Source: Ophthalmolycus amberensis
Lineage: Eukaryota; Chordata; Actinopteri; Perciformes; Zoarcidae
Length of the DNA stretch: 64,000 bases
Assembly (NCBI GenBank): GCA_024529925.1
Contig: JAFEUB010000726.1
Span: forward strand, 1-64,000
Direction of reading: 5' to 3'
The position numbers and the translations under genes were made by a program. The notes under the pieces were generated by a model, which did no database searches, was not told the origin of the DNA, and worked only from the letters and a program-made list of their open reading frames with translations. Positions 31,878 through 43,069 of the stretch are shown here, piece by piece (positions within the stretch are counted from its first letter, which is position 1; each line of letters starts with the position of its first letter).

Positions 31878-32138
31878 ACAAAAAGGGTGTCTGGAGTGGC
31901 TCTCAGACAACATACAAAGCATCTGGAAAAAATTGCCGGACATTTCTGGGAAAAGCAACTATTCATGAAACATCAAGAGGCTCTTGCAATGTCGCTTAGC
32001 ATCGGACTAGCTTAGCTCCAGTTTACAATTCAAAACAATCCAACACTGAAGACTCCATAAAGCACCCAACTTACTCTACCATATGCCGACAAAGGAACAT
32101 TTAACGAGGCAATATGTCCCCAACACACAACTTCCAGC

Positions 32139-32210
32139 TGACGAAACCCGGGATTGAACCAGGACATTTAGATCTTCAGTCTAACGCTCTCCCAACTGAG
32201 CTATTTCGGC
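32139..32210 (-). tRNA. tRNA-Phe-like, copy 89, probable pseudogene
   Basis: 72 nt: one C is lost at the variable loop/T stem border, G71 to T breaks acceptor pair 2-71, and the trailer run is TGTTGG with no TTTT. Confidence 0.7.
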
Positions 32211-32472
32211 ACAAATAGTTTACCTGGAGTGGCGCTCAGACAACATACAAAGCATCTGGAAAAAATTGCCGGACATTTCTGGGAAAAGCAACTATTCAAT
32301 GAAACATCAACTGGCTCTTGCAATGTCGCTTAGCATCGGACTAGCTTAGCTCCAGTTTACAATTCAAAACAATCCAACACTGAAGACTCCATAAAGCACC
32401 CAACTTACTCTACTATATGCCAACAAAGGAACATTTAACGAGGCAATATGTCCCCAACACACAACTTCCAGC

Positions 32473-32545
32473 TGCCGAAACCCGGGATTGAACCAGGGAC
32501 ATTTAGATCTTCAGTCTAACGCTCTCCCAACTGAGCTATTTCGGC
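32473..32545 (-). tRNA. tRNA-Phe-GAA: tRNA-Phe (GAA), copy 90, terminator lost
   Basis: Consensus body; the trailer has TGTTGGGG in place of TTTTGGGG. Confidence 0.92.
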
Positions 32546-32806
32546 ACAAAAAGTCTACCTGGAGTGGCGCTCAGACAACATACAAAGCATCTGGAAAAAA
32601 TTGCCGGACATTTCTGGGAAAAGCAACTATTCAAGAAACATCAACTGGCTCTTGCAATGTCACTTAGCATCGGACTAGCTTAGCTCCAGTTTACAATTCA
32701 AAACAATCCAACACTGAAGACTCCATAAAGCACCCAACTTACTCTACTATATGCCAACAAAGGAACATTTAACGAGGAAATATGTCCCCAAAACACAACT
32801 TCCAGC

Positions 32807-32879
32807 TGCCGAAACCCTGGATTGAACCAGGGACATTTAGATCTTCAGTCTAACGCTCTCCCAACTGAGCTATTTCGGC
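32807..32879 (-). tRNA. tRNA-Phe-GAA: tRNA-Phe (GAA), copy 91, A62 variant
   Basis: G52·A62 mismatch; TTTT 32790-32793. Confidence 0.87.
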
Positions 32880-33130
32880 ACAAAAAGTCTACCTGGAGTG
32901 GCGCTCAGACAACATACAAAGCATCTGGAAAAAATTGCCGGACATTTCTGGGAAAAGCAACTATCCATGAACCATCAAGAGGCTCTTGCACTGTCGCTTA
33001 GCATCGGACTAGCTTAGCTCTAGTTTACAATTCAACACTGAAGACTCCAACCAGCACTCAACTTACTCTACCATATGCCAACAAAGGAACATTTAACAAG
33101 GCAATATGTCCCCAAAACACAACTTCCAGC

Positions 33131-33203
33131 TGCCGAAACCCGGGATTGAACCAGGGACATTTAGATCTTCAGTCTAACGCTCTCCCAACTGAGCTATATC
33201 GGC
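33131..33203 (-). tRNA. tRNA-Phe-GAA: tRNA-Phe (GAA), copy 92, U6 variant
   Basis: U6·U67 mismatch; TTTT 33114-33117. Confidence 0.9.
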
Positions 33204-33464
33204 ACGAAAAGTGTACCTGGAGTGGCGCTCAGACAACATACAAAGCATCTGGAAAAAATTGCCGGACATTTCTGGGAAAAGCAACTATTCATGAAACATC
33301 AAGAGGCTCTTGCAATGTCGCTTAGCATCGGACTAGCTTAGCTCCAGTTTACAATTCAAAACAATCCAACACTGAAGACTCCATAAAGCACCGAACTTAC
33401 TCTACTATATGCCAACAAAGGAACATTTAACGAGGCAATATGTCCGCAAAACACAACTTCCAGC

Positions 33465-33537
33465 TGCCGAAACCCGGGATTGAACCAGGCACATTTAGAT
33501 CTTCAGTCTAACGCTCTCCCAACTGAGCTATTTCGGC
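33465..33537 (-). tRNA. tRNA-Phe-GAA: tRNA-Phe (GAA), copy 93, G48 variant
   Basis: C48 to G replaces the G15-C48 Levitt pair with G·G. TTTT 33448-33451. Confidence 0.9.
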
Positions 33538-33798
33538 ACAAAAGGTCCACCTGGAGTGGCGCTCAGACAACATACAAAGCATCTGGAAAAAATTGCCGGA
33601 CATTTCTGGGAAAAGCAACTATTCATGAACCATTAAGTGGCTCTTGCAATGTCGCTGAGCATCGGACTAGCTTAGCTCCAGTTTACAATTCAAAACAATC
33701 CAACACTGAAGACTCCATAAAGCACCCAACTTACTCTACCATGTGCCGACAAAGGAACATTTAACGAGGCAATATGTCCCCAAAACACAACTTCCAGC

Positions 33799-33871
33799 TG
33801 CCGAAACCCGGGATTGAACCAGGGACATTTAGATCTTCAGTCTAACGCTCTCCCAACTGAGCTATTTCGGC
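33799..33871 (-). tRNA. tRNA-Phe-GAA: tRNA-Phe (GAA), copy 94
   Basis: Consensus sequence; TTTT 33782-33785. Confidence 0.95.
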
Positions 33872-34121
33872 ACAAAAAGTCTACCTGGAGTGGCGCTCAG
33901 ACAACATACAAAGCATCTGGAAAAATTGCTGGACATTTCTGGGAAAAGCAACTATTCATGAAACATCAACTGGCTCTTGCAATGTCGCTTAGCATCGGAC
34001 TAGCTTAGCTCCAGTTTACAATTCAACACTGAAGACTCCATACAGCACTCAACTTACTCTACCATATGCCAACAAAGGAACATTTAACAAGGCAATATGT
34101 CCCCAAAACACAACTATCAGC

Positions 34122-34194
34122 TGCCGAAACCCGGGATTGAACCAGGGACATTTAGATCTTCAGTCTAACGCTCTCCCAACTGAGCTATTTCAGC
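34122..34194 (-). tRNA. tRNA-Phe-GAA: tRNA-Phe (GAA), copy 95, U3 variant
   Basis: U3·G70 wobble; TTTT 34105-34108. It is the sister of copy 106, where the pair is repaired to U-A. Confidence 0.93.
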
Positions 34195-34455
34195 ACAAAA
34201 AGGGTGTCTGGAGTGGCTCTCAGACAACATACAAAGCATCTGGAAAAAATTGCCGGACATTTCTGGGAAAAGCAACTATTCATGAAACATCAAGAGGCTC
34301 TTGCAATGTCGCTTAGCATCGGACTAGCTTAGCTCCAGTTTACAATTCAAAACAATCCAACACTGAAGACTCCATAAAGCACCCAACTTACTCTACCATA
34401 TGCCGACAAAGGAACATTTAACGAGGCAATATGTCCCCAACACACAACTTCCAGC

Positions 34456-34528
34456 TGACGAAACCCGGGATTGAACCAGGAACATTTAGATCTTCAGTCT
34501 AACGCTCTCCCAACTGAGCTATTTCGGC
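34456..34528 (-). tRNA. tRNA-Phe-like, copy 96, acceptor damaged, terminator lost
   Basis: G71 to T breaks pair 2-71, C48 to T, trailer TGTTGG. Probable pseudogene. Confidence 0.75.
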
Positions 34529-34789
34529 ACAAATAGTTTACCTGGAGTGGCGCTCAGACAACATACAGAGCATCTGGAAAAAATTGCCGGACATTTCTGG
34601 GAAAAGCAACTATTCAAGAAACATCAACTGGCTCTTGCAATGTCGCTTAGCATCGGACTAGCTTAGCTCCAGTTTACAATTCAAAACAATCCAACACTGA
34701 AGACTCCATAAAGCACCCAACTTACTCTACTATATGCCAACAAAGGAACATTTAACGAGGAAATATGTCCCCAAAACACAACTTCCAGC

Positions 34790-34862
34790 TGCCGAAACCC
34801 TGGATTGAACCAGGGACATTTAGATCTTCAGTCTAACGCTCTCCCAACTGAGCTATTTCGGC
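34790..34862 (-). tRNA. tRNA-Phe-GAA: tRNA-Phe (GAA), copy 97, A62 variant
   Basis: G52·A62 mismatch; TTTT 34773-34776. Confidence 0.87.
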
Positions 34863-35123
34863 ACAAAAAGTCTACCTGGAGTGGCGCTCAGACAACATAC
34901 AAAGCATCTGGAAAAAATTGCCGGACATTTCTGGGAAAAGCAACTATTCATGAACCATTAAGTGGCTCTTGCAATGTCGCTGAGCATCGGACTAGCTTAG
35001 CTCCAGTTTACAATTCAAAACAATCCAACACTGAAGACTCCATAAAGCACCCAACTTACTCTACCATGTGCCGACAAAGGAACATTTAACGAGGCAATAT
35101 GTCCCCAAAACACAACTTCCAGC

Positions 35124-35196
35124 TGCCGAAACCCGGGATTGAACCAGGGACATTTAGATCTTCAGTCTAACGCTCTCCCAACTGAGCTATTTCGGC
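35124..35196 (-). tRNA. tRNA-Phe-GAA: tRNA-Phe (GAA), copy 98
   Basis: Consensus sequence; TTTT 35107-35110. Confidence 0.95.
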
Positions 35197-35457
35197 AAAA
35201 AAAGGGTGTCTGGAGTGGCTCTCAGACAACATACAAAGCATCTGGAAAAAATTGCCGGACATTTCTGGGAAAAGCAACTATTCATGAAACATCAAGAGGC
35301 TCTTGCAATGTCGCTTAGCATCGGACTAGCTTAGCTCCAGTTTACAATTCAAAACAATCCAACACTGAAGACTCCATAAAGCATCCAACTTACTCTACTA
35401 TATGCCAACAAAGGAACATTTAACGAGGAAATATGTCCCCAAAATACAACTTCCAGC

Positions 35458-35530
35458 TGCCGAAACCCGGGATTGAACCAGGGACATTCAGATCTTCAGT
35501 CTAACGCTCTCCCAACTGAGCTATTTCGGC
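35458..35530 (-). tRNA. tRNA-Phe-GAA: tRNA-Phe (GAA), copy 99, G42 variant
   Basis: U28·G42 wobble; TTTT 35441-35444. Confidence 0.93.
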
Positions 35531-35774
35531 ACAAAAAGTCTACCTGGAGTGGCGCTCAGACAACATACAAAGCATCTGGAAAAAATTGCCGGACATTTCT
35601 GGGAAAAGCAACTATTCATGAACCATCAAGAGGCTCTTGCACTGTCGCTTAGCATCGGACTAGCTTAGCTCTTGTTTACAATTCAACACTGAAGACTCCA
35701 ACCAGCACTCAACTTACTCTACCATATGCCAACAAAGGAACATTTAACAATGTCCCCAAAACACAACTTCCAGC

Positions 35775-35847
35775 TGCCGAAACCCGGGATTGAACCAGGG
35801 ACATTTAGATCTTCAGTCTAACGCTCTCCCTACTGAGCTATATCGGC
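35775..35847 (-). tRNA. tRNA-Phe-GAA: tRNA-Phe (GAA), copy 100, U6 and A17 variant
   Basis: U6·U67 mismatch and D-loop T17 to A. Seven spacer bases (AGGCAAT) are missing 3' of the gene. TTTT 35758-35761. Confidence 0.88.
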
Positions 35848-36109
35848 ACAAAAAGTCTACCTGGAGTGGCGCTCAGACAACATACAAAGCATCTGGAAAA
35901 AAATTGCCGGACATTTCTGGGAAAAGCAACTATTCATGAAACATCAAGAGGCTCTTGCAATGTCGCTTAGCATCGGACTAGCTTAGCTCCAGTTTACAAT
36001 TCAAAACAATCCAACACTGAAGACTCCATAAAGCACCCAACTTACTCTACTATATGCCAACAAAGGAACATTTAACGAGGCAATATGTCCCCAAAACACA
36101 ACTTCCAGC

Positions 36110-36182
36110 TGCCGAAACCCGGGATTGAACCAGGGACATTTAGATCTTCAGTCTAACGCTCTCCCAACTGAGCTATTTCGGC
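36110..36182 (-). tRNA. tRNA-Phe-GAA: tRNA-Phe (GAA), copy 101
   Basis: Consensus sequence; TTTT 36093-36096. Confidence 0.95.
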
Positions 36183-36442
36183 ACAAAAAGTCTACCTGGA
36201 GTGGCGCTCAGACAACATACAAAGCATCTGGAAAAATTGCCGGACATTTCTGGGAAAAGCAACTATTCAAGAAACATCAACTGGCTCTTGCAATGTCACT
36301 TAGCATCGGACTAGCTTAGCTCCAGTTTACAATTCAAAACAATCCAACACTGAAGACTCCATAAAGCACCCAACTTACTCTACTATATGCCAACAAAGGA
36401 ACATTTAACGAGGAAATATGTCCCCAAAACACAACTTCCAGC

Positions 36443-36515
36443 TGCCGAAACCCTGGATTGAACCAGGGACATTTAGATCTTCAGTCTAACGCTCTCCCAA
36501 CTGAGCTATTTCGGC
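36443..36515 (-). tRNA. tRNA-Phe-GAA: tRNA-Phe (GAA), copy 102, A62 variant
   Basis: G52·A62 mismatch; TTTT 36426-36429. Confidence 0.87.
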
Positions 36516-36766
36516 ACAAAAAGTCTACCTGGAGTGGCGCTCAGACAACATACAAAGCATCTGGAAAAAATTGCCGGACATTTCTGGGAAAAGCAACTAT
36601 CCATGAACCATCAAGAGGCTCTTGCACTGTCGCTTAGCATCGGACTAGCTTAGCTCTAGTTTACAATTCAACACTGAAGACTCCAACCAGCACTCAACTT
36701 ACTCTACCATATGCCAACAAAGGAACATTTAACAAGGCAATATGTCCCCAAAACACAACTTCCAGC

Positions 36767-36839
36767 TGCCGAAACCCGGGATTGAACCAGGGACATTTAG
36801 ATCTTCAGTCTAACGCTCTCCCAACTGAGCTATATCGGC
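36767..36839 (-). tRNA. tRNA-Phe-GAA: tRNA-Phe (GAA), copy 103, U6 variant
   Basis: U6·U67 mismatch; TTTT 36750-36753. Confidence 0.9.
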
Positions 36840-37100
36840 ACGAAAAGTGTACCTGGAGTGGCGCTCAGACAACATACAAAGCATCTGGAAAAAATTGCCG
36901 GACATTTCTGGGAAAAGCAACTATTCATGAAACATCAAGAGGCTCTTGCAATGTCGCTTAGCATCGGACTAGCTTAGCTCCAGTTTACAATTCAAAACAA
37001 TCCAACACTGAAGACTCCATAAAGCACCGAACTTACTCTACTATATGCCAACAAAGGAACATTTAACGAGGCAATATGTCCGCAAAACACAACTTCCAGC

Positions 37101-37173
37101 TGCCGAAACCCGGGATTGAACCAGGCACATTTAGATCTTCAGTCTAACGCTCTCCCAACTGAGCTATTTCAGC
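37101..37173 (-). tRNA. tRNA-Phe-GAA: tRNA-Phe (GAA), copy 104, G48 and U3 variant
   Basis: G15·G48 and U3·G70; TTTT 37084-37087. Confidence 0.9.
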
Positions 37174-37434
37174 ACAAAAAGTCCACCTGGAGTGGCGCTC
37201 AGACAACATACAAAGCATCTGGAAAAAATTGCCGGACATTTCTGGGAAAAGCAACTATTCATGAACCATTAAGTGGCTCTTGCAATGTCGCTGAGCATCG
37301 GACTAGCTTAGCTCCAGTTTACAATTCAAAACAATCCAACACTGAAGACTCCATAAAGCACCCAACTTACTCTACCATGTGCCGACAAAGGAACATTTAA
37401 CGAGGCAATATGTCCCCAAAACACAACTTCCAGC

Positions 37435-37507
37435 TGCCGAAACCCGGGATTGAACCAGGGACATTTAGATCTTCAGTCTAACGCTCTCCCAACTGAGCTA
37501 TTTCGGC
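37435..37507 (-). tRNA. tRNA-Phe-GAA: tRNA-Phe (GAA), copy 105
   Basis: Consensus sequence; TTTT 37418-37421. Confidence 0.95.
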
Positions 37508-37757
37508 ACAAAAAGTCTACCTGGAGTGGCGCTCAGACAACATACAAAGCATCTGGAAAAATTGCTGGACATTTCTGGGAAAAGCAACTATTCATGAAAC
37601 ATCAACTGGCTCTTGCAATGTCGCTTAGCATCGGACTAGCTTAGCTCCAGTTTACAATTCAACACTGAAGACTCCATACAGCACTCAACTTACTCTACCA
37701 TATGCCAACAAAGGAACATTTAACAAGGCAATATGTCCCCAAAACACAACTATCAGC

Positions 37758-37830
37758 TGCTGAAACCCGGGATTGAACCAGGGACATTTAGATCTTCAGT
37801 CTAACGCTCTCCCAACTGAGCTATTTCAGC
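37758..37830 (-). tRNA. tRNA-Phe-GAA: tRNA-Phe (GAA), copy 106, U3-A70 compensated
   Basis: C3 to T together with G70 to A restores a Watson-Crick pair. The acceptor is GCTGAAA/TTTCAGC, fully paired. TTTT 37741-37744. Confidence 0.93.
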
Positions 37831-38091
37831 ACAAAAAGGGTGTCTGGAGTGGCTCTCAGACAACATACAAAGCATCTGGAAAAAATTGCCGGACATTTCT
37901 GGGAAAAGCAACTATTCATGAAACATCAAGAGGCTCTTGCAATGTCGCTTAGCATCGGACTAGCTTAGCTCCAGTTTACAATTCAAAACAATCCAACACT
38001 GAAGACTCCATAAAGCACCCAACTTACTCTACCATATGCCAACAAAGGAACATTTAACAAGGCAATATGTCCCCAAAACACAACTTCCAGC

Positions 38092-38164
38092 TGCCGAAAC
38101 CCGGGATTGAACCAGGGACATTTAGATCTTCAGTCTAACGCTCTCCCAACTGAGCTATATCGGC
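38092..38164 (-). tRNA. tRNA-Phe-GAA: tRNA-Phe (GAA), copy 107, U6 variant
   Basis: U6·U67 mismatch; TTTT 38075-38078. Confidence 0.9.
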
Positions 38165-38425
38165 ACGAAAAGTGTACCTGGAGTGGCGCTCAGACAACAT
38201 ACAAAGCATCTGGAAAAAATTGCCGGACATTTCTGGGAAAAGCAACTATTCATGAAACATCAAGAGGCTCTTGCAATGTCGCTTAGCATCGGACTAGCTT
38301 AGCTCCAGTTTACAATTCAAAACAATCCAACACTGAAGACTCCATAAAGCACCGAACTTACTCTACTATATGCCAACAAAGGAACATTTAACGAGGCAAT
38401 ATGTCCGCAAAACACAACTTCCAGC

Positions 38426-38498
38426 TGCCGAAACCCGGGATTGAACCAGGCACATTTAGATCTTCAGTCTAACGCTCTCCCAACTGAGCTATTTCGGC
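38426..38498 (-). tRNA. tRNA-Phe-GAA: tRNA-Phe (GAA), copy 108, G48 variant
   Basis: G15·G48; TTTT 38409-38412. Confidence 0.9.
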
Positions 38499-38759
38499 AC
38501 AAAAGGTCCACCTGGAGTGGCGCTCAGACAACATACAAAGCATCTGGAAAAAATTGCCGGACATTTCTGGGAAAAGCAACTATTCATGAACCATTAAGTG
38601 GCTCTTGCAATGTCGCTGAGCATCGGACTAGCTTAGCTCCAGTTTACAATTCAAAACAATCCAACACTGAAGACTCCATAAAGCACCCAACTTACTCTAC
38701 CATGTGCCGACAAAGGAACATTTAACGAGGCAATATGTCCCCAAAACACAACTTCCAGC

Positions 38760-38832
38760 TGCCGAAACCCGGGATTGAACCAGGGACATTTAGATCTTCA
38801 GTCTAACGCTCTCCCAACTGAGCTATTTCGGC
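38760..38832 (-). tRNA. tRNA-Phe-GAA: tRNA-Phe (GAA), copy 109
   Basis: Consensus sequence; TTTT 38743-38746. Confidence 0.95.
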
Positions 38833-39092
38833 ACAAAAAGTCTACCTGGAGTGGCGCTCAGACAACATACAAAGCATCTGGAAAAATTGCTGGACATTTC
38901 TGGGAAAAGCAACTATTCATGAAACATCAACTGGCTCTTGCAATGTCGCTTAGCATCGGACTAGCTTAGCTCCAGTTTACAATTCAAAACAATCCAACAC
39001 TGAAGACTCCATAAAGCACCCAACTTACTCTACTATATGCCAACAAAGGAACATTTAACGAGGAAATATGTCCCCAAAACACAACTTCCAGC

Positions 39093-39165
39093 TGCCGAAA
39101 CCCTGGATTGAACCAGGGACATTTAGATCTTCAGTCTAACGCTCTCCCAACTGAGCTATTTCGGC
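39093..39165 (-). tRNA. tRNA-Phe-GAA: tRNA-Phe (GAA), copy 110, A62 variant
   Basis: G52·A62 mismatch; TTTT 39076-39079. Confidence 0.87.
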
Positions 39166-39426
39166 ACAAAAAGTCTACCTGGAGTGGCACTCAGACAACA
39201 TACAAAGCATCTGGAAAAAATTGCCGGACATTTCTGGGAAAAGCAACTATCCATGAACCATCAAGAGGCTCTTGCACTGTCGCTTAGCATCGGACTAGCT
39301 TAGCTCCAGTTTACAATTCAAAACAATCCAACACTGAAGACTCCATAAAGCACCCAACTTACTCTACCAGATGCCGACAAAGGAACATTTAACGAGGCAA
39401 TATGTCCCCAACACACAACTTCCAGC

Positions 39427-39499
39427 TGCCGAAACCCGGGATTGAACCAGGGACATTTAGATCTTCAGTCTAACGCTCTCCCAACTGAGCTATTTCGGC
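39427..39499 (-). tRNA. tRNA-Phe-GAA: tRNA-Phe (GAA), copy 111, terminator lost
   Basis: Consensus body; trailer TGTTGGGG. Confidence 0.92.
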
Positions 39500-39760
39500 A
39501 CAAAAAGTCTACCTGGAGTGGCGCTCAGACAACATACAAAGCATCTGGAAAAAATTGCCGGACATTTCTGGGAAAAGCAACTATTCAAGAAACATCAACT
39601 GGCTCTTGCAATGTCACTTAGCATCGGACTAGCTTAGCTCCAGTTTACAATTCAAAACAATCCAACACTGAAGACTCCATAAAGCACCCAACTTACTCTA
39701 CTATATGCCAACAAAGGAACATTTAACGAGGAAATATGTCCCCAAAACACAACTTCCAGC

Positions 39761-39833
39761 TGCCGAAACCCTGGATTGAACCAGGGACATTTAGATCTTC
39801 AGTCTAACGCTCTCCCAACTGAGCTATTTCGGC
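39761..39833 (-). tRNA. tRNA-Phe-GAA: tRNA-Phe (GAA), copy 112, A62 variant
   Basis: G52·A62 mismatch; TTTT 39744-39747. Confidence 0.87.
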
Positions 39834-40084
39834 ACAAAAAGTCTACCTGGAGTGGCGCTCAGACAACATACAAAGCATCTGGAAAAAATTGCCGGACATT
39901 TCTGGGAAAAGCAACTATCCATGAACCATCAAGAGGCTCTTGCACTGTCGCTTAGCATCGGACTAGCTTAGCTCTAGTTTACAATTCAACACTGAAGACT
40001 CCAACCAGCACTCAACTTACTCTACCATATGCCAACAAAGGAACATTTAACAAGGCAATATGTCCCCAAAACACAACTTCCAGC

Positions 40085-40157
40085 TGCCGAAACCCGGGAT
40101 TGAACCAGGGACATTTAGATCTTCAGTCTAACGCTCTCCCAACTGAGCTATATCGGC
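40085..40157 (-). tRNA. tRNA-Phe-GAA: tRNA-Phe (GAA), copy 113, U6 variant
   Basis: U6·U67 mismatch; TTTT 40068-40071. Confidence 0.9.
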
Positions 40158-40418
40158 ACGAAAAGTGTACCTGGAGTGGCGCTCAGACAACATACAAAGC
40201 ATCTGGAAAAAATTGCCGGACATTTCTGGGAAAAGCAACTATTCATGAAACATCAAGAGGCTCTTGCAATGTCGCTTAGCATCGGACTAGCTTAGCTCCA
40301 GTTTACAATTCAAAACAATCCAACACTGAAGACTCCATAAAGCACCGAACTTACTCTACTATATGCCAACAAAGGAACATTTAACGAGGCAATATGTCCG
40401 CAAAACACAACTTCCAGC

Positions 40419-40491
40419 TGCCGAAACCCGGGATTGAACCAGGCACATTTAGATCTTCAGTCTAACGCTCTCCCAACTGAGCTATTTCGGC
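40419..40491 (-). tRNA. tRNA-Phe-GAA: tRNA-Phe (GAA), copy 114, G48 variant
   Basis: G15·G48; TTTT 40402-40405. Confidence 0.9.
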
Positions 40492-40752
40492 ACAAAAGGT
40501 CCACCTGGAGTGGCGCTCAGACAACATACAAAGCATCTGGAAAAAATTGCCGGACATTTCTGGGAAAAGCAACTATTCATGAACCATTAAGTGGCTCTTG
40601 CAATGTCGCTGAGCATCGGACTAGCTTAGCTCCAGTTTACAATTCAAAACAATCCAACACTGAAGACTCCATAAAGCACCCAACTTACTCTACCATGTGC
40701 CGACAAAGGAACATTTAACGAGGCAATATGTCCCCAAAACACAACTTCCAGC

Positions 40753-40825
40753 TGCCGAAACCCGGGATTGAACCAGGGACATTTAGATCTTCAGTCTATC
40801 GCTCTCCCAACTGAGCTATTTCGGC
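40753..40825 (-). tRNA. tRNA-Phe-GAA: tRNA-Phe (GAA), copy 115, A27 variant
   Basis: T27 to A opens the first anticodon-stem pair (A27·A43). TTTT 40736-40739. Confidence 0.88.
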
Positions 40826-41075
40826 ACAAAAAGTCTACCTGGAGTGGCGCTCAGACAACATACAAAGCATCTGGAAAAATTGCTGGACATTTCTGGGAAA
40901 AGCAACTATTCATGAAACATCAACTGGCTCTTGCAATGTCGCTTAGCATCGGACTAGCTTAGCTCCAGTTTACAATTCAACACTGAAGACTCCATACAGC
41001 ACTCAACTTACTCTACCATATGCCAACAAAGGAACATTTAACAAGGCAATATGTCCCCAAAACACAACTATCAGC

Positions 41076-41148
41076 TGCCGAAACCCGGGATTGAACCAGG
41101 GACATTTAGATCTTCAGTCTAACGCTCTCCCAACTGAGCTATTTCAGC
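41076..41148 (-). tRNA. tRNA-Phe-GAA: tRNA-Phe (GAA), copy 116, U3 variant
   Basis: U3·G70 wobble; TTTT 41059-41062. Confidence 0.93.
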
Positions 41149-41409
41149 ACAAAAAGGGTGTCTGGAGTGGCTCTCAGACAACATACAAAGCATCTGGAAA
41201 AAATTGCCGGACATTTCTGGGAAAAGCAACTATTCATGAAACATCAAGAGGCTCTTGCAATGTCGCTTAGCATCGGACTAGCTTAGCTCCAGTTTACAAT
41301 TCAAAACAATCCAACACTGAAGACTCCATAAAGCACCCAACTTACTCTACTATATGCCAACAAAGGAACATTTAACGAGGAAATATGTCCCCAAAACACA
41401 ACTTCCAGC

Positions 41410-41482
41410 TGCCGAAACCCTGGATTGAACCAGGGACATTTAGATCTTCAGTCTAACGCTCTCCCAACTGAGCTATTTCGGC
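41410..41482 (-). tRNA. tRNA-Phe-GAA: tRNA-Phe (GAA), copy 117, A62 variant
   Basis: G52·A62 mismatch; TTTT 41393-41396. Confidence 0.87.
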
Positions 41483-41743
41483 ACAAAAAGTCTACCTGGA
41501 GTGGCGCTCAGACAACATACAAAGCATCTGGAAAAAATTGCCGGACATTTCTGGGAAAAGCAACTATCCATGAACCATCAAGAGGCTCTTGCACTGTCGC
41601 TTAGCATCGGACTAGCTTAGCTCCAGTTTACAATTCAAAACAATCCAACACTGAAGACTCCATAAAGCACCCAACTTACTCTACCAGATGCCGACAAAGG
41701 AACATTTAACGAGGCAATATGTCCCCAACACACAACTTCCAGC

Positions 41744-41816
41744 TGACGAAACCCTGGATTGAACCAGGGACATTTAGATCTTCAGTCTAACGCTCTCCCA
41801 ACTGAGCTATTTCGGC
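41744..41816 (-). tRNA. tRNA-Phe-like, copy 118, acceptor and T stem damaged
   Basis: C2·U71 and G52·A62 mismatches, trailer TGTTGG. Probable pseudogene. Confidence 0.75.
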
Positions 41817-42077
41817 ACAAATAGTTTACCTGGAGTGGCGCTCAGACAACATACAAAGCATCTGGAAAAAATTGCCGGACATTTCTGGGAAAAGCAACTA
41901 TTCAAGAAACATCAACTGGCTCTTGCAATGTCGCTTAGCATCGGACTAGCTTAGCTCCAGTTTACAATTCAAAACAATCCAACACTGAAGACTCCATAAA
42001 GCACCCAACTTACTCTACTATATGCCAACAAAGGAACATTTAACGAGGAAATATGTCCCCAAAACACAACTTCCAGC

Positions 42078-42150
42078 TGCCGAAACCCTGGATTGAACCA
42101 GGGACATTTAGATCTTCAGTCTAACGCTCTCCCAACTGAGCTATTTCAGC
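42078..42150 (-). tRNA. tRNA-Phe-GAA: tRNA-Phe (GAA), copy 119, U3 and A62 variant
   Basis: U3·G70 wobble and G52·A62 mismatch; TTTT 42061-42064. Confidence 0.86.
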
Positions 42151-42411
42151 ACAAAAAGTCTACCTGGAGTGGCGCTCAGACAACATACAAAGCATCTGGA
42201 AAAAATTGCCGGACATTTCTGGGAAAAGCAACTATCCATGAACCATCAAGAGGCTCTTGCACTGTCGCTTAGCATCGGACTAGCTTAGCTCCAGTTTACA
42301 ATTCAAAACAATCCAACACTGAAGACTCCATAAAGCACCCAACTTACTCTACCATATGCCGACAAAGGAACATTTAACGAGGCAATATGTCCCCAACACA
42401 CAACTTCCAGC

Positions 42412-42484
42412 TGACGAAACCCGGGATTGAACTAGGGACATTTAGATCTTCAGTCTAACGCTCTCCCAACTGAGCTATTTCGGC
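42412..42484 (-). tRNA. tRNA-Phe-like, copy 120, acceptor and T stem damaged
   Basis: C2·U71 mismatch, G52 to A (A52·C62), trailer TGTTGG. Probable pseudogene. Confidence 0.75.
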
Positions 42485-42745
42485 ACAAATAGTTTACCTG
42501 GAGTGGCGCTCAGACAACATACAAAGCATCTGGAAAAAATTGCCGGACATTTCTGGGAAAAGCAACTATTCAAGAAACATCAACTGGCTCTTGCAATGTC
42601 GCTTAGCATCGGACTAGCTTAGCTCCAGTTTACAATTCAAAACAATCCAACACTGAAGACTCCATAAAGCACCCAACTTACTCTACTATATGCCAACAAA
42701 GGAACATTTAACGAGGAAATATGTCCCCAAAACACAACTTCCAGC

Positions 42746-42818
42746 TGCCGAAACCCTGGATTGAACCAGGGACATTTAGATCTTCAGTCTAACGCTCTCC
42801 CAACTGAGCTATTTCGGC
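42746..42818 (-). tRNA. tRNA-Phe-GAA: tRNA-Phe (GAA), copy 121, A62 variant
   Basis: G52·A62 mismatch; TTTT 42729-42732. Confidence 0.87.
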
Positions 42819-43069
42819 AAAAAAAGTCTACCTGGAGTGGCGCTCAGACAACATACAAAGCATCTGGAAAAAATTGCCGGACATTTCTGGGAAAAGCAAC
42901 TATCCATGAACCATCAAGAGGCTCTTGCACTGTCGCTTAGCATCGGACTAGCTTAGCTCTAGTTTACAATTCAACACTGAAGACTCCAACCAGCACTCAA
43001 CTTACTCTACCATATGCCAACAAAGGAACATTTAACAAGGCAATATGTCCCCAAAACACAACTTCCAGC

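Larger units (their letters stand above)
32807..41148. repeat. Five-unit module repeated (copies 91-95, 102-106, 112-116)
   Basis: The order of variants A62, U6, G48, consensus, T3 recurs at offsets of 3636 and 6954 bp, and the middle three recur again at copies 107-109 (offset 4961). Private changes mark single members: T3 in copy 104, A70 in copy 106 and A27 in copy 115. Confidence 0.8.
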
